Source of the DNA: Staphylococcus arlettae
Lineage (GTDB): Bacteria > Bacillota > Bacilli > Staphylococcales > Staphylococcaceae
Direction: 5' to 3'
Length of the DNA stretch: 64,000 nt
Assembly (NCBI RefSeq): GCF_002902345.1
Contig: NZ_PPQB01000012.1
Location: 119,972 to 183,971, forward strand
Shown here: positions 57,498 through 64,000 of the stretch, in pieces
How positions within the stretch are numbered: the first letter of the stretch is position 1
Layout: every line of letters begins with the position of its first letter
The notes under the pieces: generated by a model
Databases searched by the model: none
Told to the model about the DNA's origin: nothing
Seen by the model: only the letters and a program-made list of their open reading frames with translations
Position numbers and translations under genes: made by a program

Positions 57498-57781
57498 GAG
57501 AATTACCTCCTTTTTAAGACAAGATACCCTAGCAAGAAATAATTAATCATACAATTATAAAGTTTTTTACCCTTATTTCATTAATTATATAAAAATAATG
57601 GATTATGTTTATATTTTCAAACTTATATTGTTTATTTATATAAATGGATATTGAAGTTTAATAACTTGTTTGCTATTATCATATATTAATGCAATTTTAA
57701 ATAAAACCTACTTTGTTTTTATAAAAAAAATAAAATAAAACAGTATTTTTATATCGTGCGTATGTCACAAGGAGGTATAAC

Positions 57782-58450
57782 ATGGATATTGATGTGCTTT
57801 ATGAGGACAATCATTTATTAATGGTAGAAAAACCAATCAATGTGCCTGTACAAGCTGATAATTCGAGAGATGAAGACTTATTAACTATATTAAAAAAGTA
57901 CATTAAAAATAAATATAATAAACCAGGCGCCGTATATCTTGGATTAGTCCATCGTTTAGACCGCCCAGTAGGTGGCGCTATGGTATTCGCTAAGACCTCA
58001 AAAGCCGCTTCAAGATTAGCAAATGAACTAAGAAAACAAAAAATTTACAGAACTTATTTAGCGATTATACACGGTCAACCATTACAACAAACTGGCAAAT
58101 TAACGGATTACTTATGGAAAGATCGTACTAAAAACATCGTCTATGTAAGTACACCGAAAAATAAACAGGCGAAACAGGCAATACTCGATTATCAATTGTT
58201 ACGCACAGTCAACAATAAAAGCCTAGTAAAAGTAAAATTACATACGGGTCGATCCCACCAAATAAGAGTACAATTTGCGAACCAAGGGTTACCTTTATAC
58301 GGTGACCAAAAGTATGGTCAACACGTCAATAAACACGGTCAACAAATTGCGTTATGGGCATCCGAACTTAGTGTTAAACACCCTACCAAAGATGAAATTA
58401 TCACAGTAAACTCACGACCTTCCGGAAGATTGTGGGAACAGTTATTATAA
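57782..58450 (+). CDS. RluA-family RNA pseudouridine synthase
   Basis: A 222-residue pseudouridine synthase. The catalytic motif GLVHRLDRPVGGAMVFAKT (~residues 57-75) carries the essential aspartate (HRLDR), and HTGRSHQIRVQ is the second family motif. No S4 domain is present, so it is one of the short single-domain members. AAGGAGG precedes ATG 57782. The RNA target is unknown. It is monocistronic with a perfect terminator. Confidence 0.93.
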   Translation: MDIDVLYEDNHLLMVEKPINVPVQADNSRDEDLLTILKKYIKNKYNKPGAVYLGLVHRLDRPVGGAMVFAKTSKAASRLANELRKQKIYRTYLAIIHGQPLQQTGKLTDYLWKDRTKNIVYVSTPKNKQAKQAILDYQLLRTVNNKSLVKVKLHTGRSHQIRVQFANQGLPLYGDQKYGQHVNKHGQQIALWASELSVKHPTKDEIITVNSRPSGRLWEQLL

Positions 58451-58490
58451 AAGCGTATGTACAACAGTAAATGTTTGTACATACGCTTTT
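58449..58490 (+). terminator. Terminator of the pseudouridine synthase gene
   Basis: AAAAGCGTATGTACAA pairs perfectly with TTGTACATACGCTTTT over a 10-base loop. Confidence 0.9.
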
Positions 58491-58618
58491 CAGATTGTAG
58501 ACAGCCGTTAGCCTTCGTCAAGAGTATAACGGCAAGTCAATAACCGTATTTGTGGTGTGCTTTAGCCGTTTCTCAACTGTACTTGACTGTTAGAGATACG
58601 CTTCAAAGAACCTTTGAC

Positions 58619-59374
58619 CTATAAATTCATTAAAATTTGGATAATCGCAATAACTATAAATACAATAATTATTAAACTTTGGATCTTACTTGGTGTTTTT
58701 TGGCCGACTTTCATACCAACTTGAGCGAAAATTATACTTCCGATAATTAAACCAAGTGCTTCCTCAAAAGGGATAAATCCTTGAAATAATTTAACCCCAA
58801 AGGCTCCGATTGAAGAAATAAAGGCAATAACTATACTATTAGCAACAACTTGTTTCATTGGCAGTTTAAAAATAACAAGTAATACTGGAATAATAATAAA
58901 TGCGCCACCTGCACCAACAATACCTGAAATAAGTCCGATTACTCCACCTAAAAACATTAATAGTAATTGGTTATAAGACTTATGATATCGATTATGTTTA
59001 GGTTCTATAAACATTAAACATAACGCTAGCAAAGCTATAATAATGTAAACGATATTCACAAAATTTTCGTTTAATAAATTGGCACAAATCGCTCCAACGG
59101 TACTTCCAATAATCATACCCACACCCATCTGTAACACTAAAGAAGGTGTGAAATCGGGTCGTGTCGCTGCTTTAATACTGCCACTAAGTGTGCTAAAAAA
59201 CACTTGGACAGCTGTTAAACCTGATGCTACATAAGCACTGTATTCAGGTAAGCCTAATAATGGTGGAATAAATAACAAAATAGGATAAATAATAATAGCG
59301 CCACCTATGCCCACTAAACCAGAAATAAATCCACCAAACGCACCTATAAACAACATCACAAGTATAATGGTCAT
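58619..59374 (-). CDS. tauE: TauE/SafE-family sulfite/sulfonate exporter
   Basis: A 251-residue membrane protein with about eight TM segments, of the TauE/SafE (DUF81) family. The repeated glycine motif is seen twice (GGFISGLVGIGGAIIIYP and [21 protein letters not shown]). Such proteins export sulfite, sulfonates or related sulfur anions. Its ATG 59374 overlaps the TGA of a 30-codon ORF upstream; its own ribosome site is weak (GGTGA). The nearby SAM riboswitch strengthens a link with sulfur. No cst/sqr genes are adjacent. Confidence 0.9.
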   Translation of the reverse strand: MTIILVMLFIGAFGGFISGLVGIGGAIIIYPILLFIPPLLGLPEYSAYVASGLTAVQVFFSTLSGSIKAATRPDFTPSLVLQMGVGMIIGSTVGAICANLLNENFVNIVYIIIALLALCLMFIEPKHNRYHKSYNQLLLMFLGGVIGLISGIVGAGGAFIIIPVLLVIFKLPMKQVVANSIVIAFISSIGAFGVKLFQGFIPFEEALGLIIGSIIFAQVGMKVGQKTPSKIQSLIIIVFIVIAIIQILMNL

Positions 59375-59463
59375 TTATTGTTCACCAAAGATTGAATTGA
59401 GCTTTCCGATATACGTAAATGGGTCACAGTAATTTTATTATTTAATTGTTGATCACACTTCAT
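59371..59463 (-). CDS. 30-codon ORF overlapping the tauE start
   Basis: MKCDQQLNNKITVTHLRISE and ten more residues, ending NNK. A strong AAAGGAG lies nine bases before ATG 59463, and a promoter (TTGATG at 59526-59531, 17 bases, TATAAT at 59503-59508, minus strand) is just upstream. Its stop overlaps the tauE start (ATGA), so ribosomes reaching tauE probably come from this ORF. It may be a leader peptide or a small protein; I do not recognise it. One cysteine at position 3. Confidence 0.6.
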   Translation of the reverse strand: MKCDQQLNNKITVTHLRISESSIQSLVNNK

Positions 59464-59502
59464 TACTGTTCTCCTTTCTATATTGTTTCTAACATTACTT
59501 TA

Positions 59503-59531
59503 ATTATATTAAATTGCCGGCACTTCATCAA
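59503..59531 (-). promoter_or_regulatory. Promoter of the tauE transcription unit
   Basis: Minus strand: TTGATG and TATAAT with 17-base spacing, ending 40 bases before the 30-codon ORF. Confidence 0.6.
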
Positions 59532-59577
59532 ATGCACACAGATTATTTTCAAATACTTTCGTGACACACAATAAAAG

Positions 59578-59742
59578 GGAGTGGGACAGAAATCTGATTT
59601 TGAAAAAATTGATTTCGTCGTCCCACCCCGGCAAGGATGACTAGCGTTGAAAAAAGCTTGGTTTAAAGCGCATTTTCAATGCAGTCAGCTACTGCCAATA
59701 TGCAAGAGACTAGGACGAATCAATCTTGTCCCAGCCTCTTTT
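59578..59742. repeat. Dispersed repeat family R1, copy 2 (with hairpins)
   Basis: Begins AGTGGGACAGAAATCTGATTT with a downstream CGTCCCAC arm, contains GGCAAGGATGACTAG and AGCGCATTTTCAATGCAGTCAG, and ends with AGAGACTAGGAC / GTCCCAGCCTCTTTTC. The two GGGAC/GTCCC hairpins are terminator-like. It lies between the 53-codon ORF and the tauE promoter. Confidence 0.85.
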
Positions 59743-59747
59743 CTTTA

Positions 59748-59909
59748 TTAGCTTTCATCATTCATATTGAATTTAGCATAAATATGTGCACTAATTTTAT
59801 TTTCGTATTGTCTAATTTTATTAACTCGTAAAATACTGCTTGCTGTATTCACCGGTTTATAAGACTTCCAGTAATTTAATTGCTGAAATAGCTCGTTCAA
59901 TGTAGACAT
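59748..59909 (-). CDS. 53-residue ORF under SAM-riboswitch control
   Basis: A 53-codon ORF (MSTLNELFQQLNYWKSYKPV at the N terminus; C-terminal FNMNDES). AGGTGG lies nine bases before ATG 59909. It is basic in the middle (RVNKIRQYENK), aromatic-rich, has one methionine-poor core and no TM helix. It directly follows a SAM-I riboswitch with terminator, so it should be made only when S-adenosylmethionine is scarce. No known methionine gene is in the transcript before the R1 hairpins. I do not recognise a family. Confidence 0.65.
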   Translation of the reverse strand: MSTLNELFQQLNYWKSYKPVNTASSILRVNKIRQYENKISAHIYAKFNMNDES

Positions 59910-59941
59910 GTTATTACCACCTAATTATAAATTAATAAAAA

Positions 59942-59968
59942 TAGCTCTTCTATTAATAAGAAGAGCTT
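59942..59968 (-). terminator. Terminator stem of the SAM riboswitch
   Basis: AGCTCTTC pairs with GAAGAGCT, followed on the minus strand by ATTTTTATT. Its 5' half (plus 59956-59963) can instead pair with the riboswitch P1 3' strand (plus 59978-59985), giving the antiterminator. Confidence 0.85.
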
Positions 59969-59975
59969 TCCACAC

Positions 59976-60090
59976 ATCTTCTTATCATTCAGGTTACTAC
60001 CTGTTGGATTTGGCACATCGCATCAAATAATGCTGTTGCCGGAGTATCATAGGGCCAATTCCCTTCACTCACTCTCAATAAGACGAACTA
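59976..60090 (-). ncRNA. SAM-I riboswitch (S-box leader)
   Basis: Minus strand, in order: CTTATTGAGAG (P1 and GAGAG), a purine-rich GAAGGGAATTGGCCCTATGA block, CCGGCAAC, a P3/P4 region, and the closing ATAAG. These are the conserved S-box elements. P1 pairs CTTAT (plus 60078-60082) with ATAAG (plus 59981-59985). S-box RNAs bind S-adenosylmethionine and then permit the terminator. An eight-base alternative pairing (ATAAGAAG with CTTCTTAT) completes the switch. Confidence 0.92.
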
Positions 60091-60177
60091 TATTTATTTA
60101 TATTTAGCTTACATGAAATTTTATCTTTATGTAAGTTATTTGCTTGTATAACGCATTTTTCTATGTGGCACATTGCT

Positions 60178-61185
60178 TTACTCTACAGTTTGTAATCGGT
60201 GGTCTCCGTCTTTTATCCAATTTCGGCGCACACAAATAGAATAAATTGTATAGCTCACGATGATTGGTAAAACAATGTGAAATGCTAGAATTAATACCCA
60301 TGTATTTAGTGAAGAACCCATCGTATGTATCGTCATAATTTGTCCTATTAAACCACTTGTCCCCATACCTGCACCTGCTGCATTATTTGTCATTGGAAAC
60401 CATAAGGTCATGAGTGGAGCCACGATAGCACTCGCTAATGTTGGTGGTAATAAAATCATTGGATTTTTAATAATATTTGGTACTTGTAGCATACTCGTAC
60501 CTATGCCAACAGAGATAAGTCCACTCCAGCGATTATCTTTAAATCCATTAACAGCAAAACCTACCATTTGTGCAGAACAACCAATCGTCGCTGCGCCCGC
60601 TGCCAATCCGCTCAAATCAAGCATTAATGCTAAAGCCGCACTAGAAATTGGAGCAGTTAACGTCAAACCAAATATTACAGCTACAATAATTCCCATCACT
60701 AAAGGTTGCTGACCTGTAGCAATATTTATAACTTTGCCTAATGATGTCATAAATTCATTTAAAGCTGATCCTAAAACTTTAGCTACCGCTCCTCCTATAA
60801 TGAGTGTTAATAATGGAGTAATGATAATGTCAATTTTTGTTTTACTAGCATAAAAACGACTTATTTCTACTACTACCAACGTAGCAATATACGCTCCTAC
60901 TGGGCCACCGCCAAATGTATCATATCCTAATGTACCTACGATGACACAAGAAAATATTACTAGTGGCTTAGATTTCAATCCATATGCGATGGCTGCACCA
61001 ATAGCGCCCCCCGTCATACTCATTGCTACATCACCAATTTGTGCTAAAAAGCTCAAATCTACTTGTGGCCATACTGTCTGCTTACCAATTGTATTTAATA
61101 GTAAGCCAATGATGAGTGAGCCGAACAACCCGAGTGTCATATAGCTCAATGCTTCAATAAACCATCTATTTAAATATGCTTTCAT
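60178..61185 (-). CDS. PTS EIIC_2-family membrane protein
   Basis: A 335-residue membrane protein with about nine TM segments of the PTS_EIIC_2 (PF13303) family, resembling sugar-phosphotransferase IIC subunits without IIA or IIB. It has glycine-rich loops (GGAIGAAIAYGLKSKPLV; FGGGPVGAYIATLVVVE). GAGGG precedes ATG 61185. No partner PTS genes adjoin, so it may act as a plain carrier. The SAM riboswitch starts about 90 bases after its stop and is not part of it. Confidence 0.85.
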   Translation of the reverse strand: MKAYLNRWFIEALSYMTLGLFGSLIIGLLLNTIGKQTVWPQVDLSFLAQIGDVAMSMTGGAIGAAIAYGLKSKPLVIFSCVIVGTLGYDTFGGGPVGAYIATLVVVEISRFYASKTKIDIIITPLLTLIIGGAVAKVLGSALNEFMTSLGKVINIATGQQPLVMGIIVAVIFGLTLTAPISSAALALMLDLSGLAAGAATIGCSAQMVGFAVNGFKDNRWSGLISVGIGTSMLQVPNIIKNPMILLPPTLASAIVAPLMTLWFPMTNNAAGAGMGTSGLIGQIMTIHTMGSSLNTWVLILAFHIVLPIIVSYTIYSICVRRNWIKDGDHRLQTVE

Positions 61186-61386
61186 TTATAATCCCTCTTT
61201 ATTTATCTTAGACTGTATCTACGATTATAGCCCAAATCATCAATCAAAAGTGTGTTTTTAATGAAACGTAATTAAATCATAATATGTATAACTTTCGTAG
61301 GAAGTGACCTCTAATATTTCAACGAATTTTTGACAGAAACGTGGAAACATTGACATGTTGCTAACTCTTCAATAAACTTAAATAAG

Positions 61387-61401
61387 TGAGAATCACTATC
61401 A
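61387..61401. promoter_or_regulatory. Fur-like box upstream of ybaN
   Basis: TGAGAATCACTATCA matches the 7-1-7 Fur motif TGATAATNATTATCA with two mismatches. It lies just after a promoter-like TTGACA (61350-61355), 17 bases, TAAACT (61373-61378), 23 bases before the start. Confidence 0.6.
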
Positions 61402-61423
61402 TTAAAATTAGGGGTAAAATATT

Positions 61424-61813
61424 ATGAAGTTGTTAAAACCACTATTATTAGTCCTTGGTATTTTGTGCACAATTTTAGGCTTTTTAGGTTCTATATTACC
61501 CTTATTACCTACCACTCCGTTTATTTTATTGGCTGTACTATGCTTTGCCAAAAGTTCAGATAAATTCCATAATTGGCTCGTAGCTACAAAAGTTTATAAA
61601 AATTATATACAGAGCTTCAAAGAGAATAAAGGTTATACGATGAAACAAAAATTGAAAATGCTCATAAGTGTCTATATTGTTGTTGGATTTTCTATTTTTG
61701 TCATAGACATTACACCGATTCGTGTCGGTTTAGCGTTTATGTTACTGTGCCAAACGGTAGTCTTATTTGCATTTATTAAAACACTCCCTAAAGAGTATAA
61801 TACTGATGACTAA
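61424..61813 (+). CDS. YbaN-family inner membrane protein (DUF454)
   Basis: A 129-residue DUF454/YbaN membrane protein: an N-terminal TM with PLLPTTPFILLAVLCFAKSS, then HNWLVATKVYKNYIQSFKENKGYTMKQK, and two more TM helices. The family is often near iron- or haem-related genes. AGGGG precedes ATG 61424. A Fur-like box overlaps the promoter, suggesting induction by iron limitation. Function unknown. Confidence 0.9.
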   Translation: MKLLKPLLLVLGILCTILGFLGSILPLLPTTPFILLAVLCFAKSSDKFHNWLVATKVYKNYIQSFKENKGYTMKQKLKMLISVYIVVGFSIFVIDITPIRVGLAFMLLCQTVVLFAFIKTLPKEYNTDD

Positions 61814-61830
61814 ACACAACAGTGTGCTTA

Positions 61831-62319
61831 TTATGACCACCGTTGTGTTGATTTATATTTCAACATTAATGTCTGAGGTATATGACAATAATCATTAGGA
61901 TATTTGGCCAAATGATGTTGATGTATTTCAGCACTTTTTACATAATTACTGAGTAATTGTACTTCCACTGCAATCTCCGCATAATCTGCTCTATTAGTGA
62001 GCCACTCAGTAGCACTTTGTAAATGGGTACTATCTTCACTATAGATACCTGTACGATATTTTTCACCTATATCATCACCTTGTTGGTTTACACTATAAGG
62101 ATCGATAATTTCAAATAATTGTGAAAGTAAAGTTTCGACTGATGTTTTTGTCGGATCAAATGTTGTTTTTACACATTCGACGTAGCCATCATACGGGCTG
62201 TCTAACGTTTGTGTAGTGCCATTTGCGCGGCCCGCTTCCGTCTCAACGACTCCTGGTAATGTTTGTACAAAAGCTTGTACACCCCATAAACAACCACCCG
62301 CTAAATAAACAACTTCCAA
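61831..62319 (-). CDS. msrA: Peptide-methionine (S)-S-oxide reductase MsrA
   Basis: A 162-residue MsrA that reduces methionine sulfoxide in proteins. The catalytic C10 is in GGCLWG; the usual GCFWG phenylalanine is leucine here. The C-terminal HQHHLAKYPNDYCHIPQT has the family YCH feature. TTG 62319 is the start, with AGGAGGA upstream. There is no adjoining msrB. The stop lies in a hairpin-like stretch shared with the ybaN end. Confidence 0.9.
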   Translation of the reverse strand: MEVVYLAGGCLWGVQAFVQTLPGVVETEAGRANGTTQTLDSPYDGYVECVKTTFDPTKTSVETLLSQLFEIIDPYSVNQQGDDIGEKYRTGIYSEDSTHLQSATEWLTNRADYAEIAVEVQLLSNYVKSAEIHQHHLAKYPNDYCHIPQTLMLKYKSTQRWS

Positions 62320-62587
62320 ATTGCCGTCCTCCTCTTAAGTTACTATGGTATATCTCCAAACGTTAAATGTTTGTTGTAAACTGTACTCAACTATTTCAAC
62401 TTATTGTAAACTGAAATACATGAAAATCAAAATTATAGATGCTAGAGTAATAATTGTTGATAATGACGAATTTTTGTAATATTCGCACAAATTAGCATAA
62501 AAATTTCATCACATTAAACGAATAAAACTCCAAAACTATTCGTTATAATATATGATGACACAATTTAAAGAAAATGAGGTTTTAAAC

Positions 62588-63805
62588 ATGGATGATTTAA
62601 AAATCAACAAGAGATTAATTATGACTCCTGGACCTGTAAGCGTTGACCCAAGAGTGTCTCAAGCAATGTCTAATTCTATATTAGGACAATTTGATTATGA
62701 ATTCGTAGAAATTATGAATGAAACGATGGAGCTCATCCGTCAGTCATTTTTAACAACAAATCAATGGTCATTTCCAATTGATGGCACGAGTCGTTCAGGC
62801 TTAGAAGCTGTTATTTCAAGCATCGTGAAACCAGGCGATGAAGTACTTGTTCCAATCATCGGCCGTTTTGGCTATTTGTTTACAGAGTTAGTTACCCGTG
62901 CTGGCGGTATTGTACATAATATTCACAAGCCAATGGGTGAAGTATTCGCTCAAGAAGAGATTATTGCAGCGCTTGATAAGTATCAACCGAGTGTGTTGGC
63001 AATCGTTCACGGCGAAACATCTACAGGTCGCTTACAGCCAATCGACAAAATTGGTCAAGCGTGTAAAGAACGTGGAATCTTCTCTGTCGTTGATGCTGTA
63101 GCTACCTATCAAGGTGCAGTCATTCCTGTTGATAAATGGCAGCTTGATGCTGTAGTTGGTGGTGCTCAAAAATGTTTATCTATACCTTCAGGCATCACAC
63201 CTATCACTTTTAATGAACGTTTTAGTGAAGAAATTAATAAGCGTAAACGTGTTGAATTAGGTATTCGCTCTGGTGAAACTACCGAACAAGATCATTTTAT
63301 ACGTAGCAACTACTTAGATTTAACACAATTACAAGACTATTGGAGCCCTAAACGTTTAAATCATCACACAGAAGCTACCACAGCTATTTATGGTTTGAAT
63401 GTTGGATTGAAGTTAGCCTTATCAGAGGGTGTTGAAGCACGTGCACAGCGTCATGAGTATCATCATCGTGGCTTAAAAGCTGCCTTAGAAGCTTTAGGAT
63501 TGGACATATTTGGTGATAGTGACAATGAAATGAAAATGGTTATTTGTGTCAACATCCCAGAAGGCATTGATGATGCTGCTTTTAGAGATGGTTTGTTGCG
63601 TAATTATGGTATCGAAATCGCAGGTTCATTTGGTGACTTATCTGGTAAGATTTGGCGTATCGGCCTAATGGGTTATGCCGTAAACAAACAAAATATTTTA
63701 ACATTCCTTTCTGTATTTTCACTGTATTTGAGTCAACAAGGGGTTACAGGAATTGACCCAACTAAAGCGATGGATACTTTAATAAACTACTACGACAATC
63801 ATTAA
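62588..63805 (+). CDS. Class V PLP-dependent aminotransferase (alanine-glyoxylate/PucG-like)
   Basis: A 405-residue fold-type I aminotransferase of the AGXT/SgaA/PucG group. It has MTPGPVSVDPRV at the N terminus, GTSRSGLEAVISS, GETSTGRLQPI, VDAVATYQGAVIPVDKW and the PLP lysine in VVGGAQKCLSIPSG. Substrates could be alanine, serine or ureidoglycine with glyoxylate. I choose ATG 62588 (GAGG eight bases upstream); ATG 62552 lies at the predicted RNA start, since TATAAT is at 62544-62549. No purine-catabolic gene adjoins. Confidence 0.9.
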   Translation: MDDLKINKRLIMTPGPVSVDPRVSQAMSNSILGQFDYEFVEIMNETMELIRQSFLTTNQWSFPIDGTSRSGLEAVISSIVKPGDEVLVPIIGRFGYLFTELVTRAGGIVHNIHKPMGEVFAQEEIIAALDKYQPSVLAIVHGETSTGRLQPIDKIGQACKERGIFSVVDAVATYQGAVIPVDKWQLDAVVGGAQKCLSIPSGITPITFNERFSEEINKRKRVELGIRSGETTEQDHFIRSNYLDLTQLQDYWSPKRLNHHTEATTAIYGLNVGLKLALSEGVEARAQRHEYHHRGLKAALEALGLDIFGDSDNEMKMVICVNIPEGIDDAAFRDGLLRNYGIEIAGSFGDLSGKIWRIGLMGYAVNKQNILTFLSVFSLYLSQQGVTGIDPTKAMDTLINYYDNH

Positions 63806-63873
63806 TTATTTAAACACACACTACATCAATAAAAGCTCAACTATAACTAATATCGTTGCCCTCAGAACGTAGA

Positions 63874-63907
63874 CACCCCTTCGCATTAATTTGCGAAGGG
63901 GTTGTTT
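63874..63907 (+). terminator. Terminator of the aminotransferase gene
   Basis: CCCCTTCGCA pairs with TGCGAAGGGG around an ATTAATT loop, followed by TTGTTTATTTTC. Confidence 0.85.
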
Positions 63908-63938
63908 ATTTTCTATATATAATTTTTTGTTAGTAAGC

Positions 63939-64000
63939 GACCTTAAATATTAGTTCACCTTTCTATAGATTAGCAGTAATTTATGCCAACTCCTGCGGGA
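63939..64000. repeat. Dispersed repeat family R2, copy D (cut by window end)
   Basis: GACCTTAAATATTAGTT and TGCCAACTCCTGCGGGA match copy C (56329 on). The remainder runs past the window. Confidence 0.8.

Noticed and set aside
59371-59463. Remnant of a CstR-type repressor before tauE
   Set aside because: The 30 codons show no CsoR/CstR features and the frame is intact and coupled, so it is not called a remnant.
1-64000. Prophage, genomic island or transposon
   Set aside because: No integrase, transposase, terminase, att-like duplications or tRNA were seen; gene content is ordinary staphylococcal core and accessory metabolism.

Overview
The window looks like a chromosomal segment of a low-GC, coagulase-negative Staphylococcus. 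The best fit is the S. saprophyticus/S. xylosus/S. cohnii group, because of the divergent lacR / lacP-lacZ locus with an AraC-type activator, a YSIRK/LPXTG surface protein, LytM, MpsABC and the fadXEDBA order. I see no rRNA, tRNA, transposase, integrase, phage gene or CRISPR array. Coordinates, motif positions and start choices were read by eye. Family names are recognised from sequence, not from searches.

Layout. 0.2-7 kb: a divergent LysR regulator/MFS pair, a large cell-wall-anchored L-type-lectin adhesin with a methionine-rich repeat stalk, and a second MFS carrier. 7-18 kb: an aldehyde dehydrogenase, the mpsABC bicarbonate/cation system (minus strand, ~300-nt structured leader), a second aldehyde dehydrogenase (aldA-like), a GNAT acetyltransferase, and a YeiH-type exporter divergent from its LysR regulator. 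18-22.5 kb: a three-gene oxidoreductase operon (VOC dioxygenase, LLM flavin enzyme, flavin reductase) facing mqo. 22.9-30.9 kb: the complete fatty-acid beta-oxidation operon fadX-fadE-fadD-fadB-fadA with a perfect internal catabolite (cre) site. 31-39 kb: a UDP-glycosyltransferase, a wall-teichoic-acid pair (tagF-like, tagD), a stand-alone ilvD and a TDT-family transporter whose start codon seems damaged. 39-45 kb: lytM with a repeat-expanded linker, then a four-gene ABC exporter operon with a membrane-anchored acidic DUF6583-like protein. 45-50.7 kb: a gluconate permease gene (gntP) interrupted by two in-frame TAA codons, an AEC transporter, a 58-residue membrane microprotein, and a GT2/polytopic glycosylation pair. 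50.8-56.2 kb: the lactose locus. 56.5-64 kb: an MscS-like channel, an RluA pseudouridine synthase, a TauE exporter behind an overlapping 30-codon ORF, a SAM riboswitch in front of a 53-codon ORF, a PTS EIIC-like protein, YbaN with a Fur-like box, MsrA and a class V aminotransferase.

The theme is nutritional flexibility (lactose, gluconate, fatty acids, aldehydes, malate, bicarbonate) plus envelope building, with cre-like sites next to lacP, gntP, aldA, mqo and inside fad. Two families of short dispersed repeats occur; one family with terminator-like hairpins lies mostly at gene 3' ends.

The least explained items are the SAM-riboswitch-controlled 53-aa ORF, the coupled 30-codon ORF in front of tauE, the mps leader, the Met-rich surface repeats, the double-nonsense gntP and the DUF6583-ABC operon.
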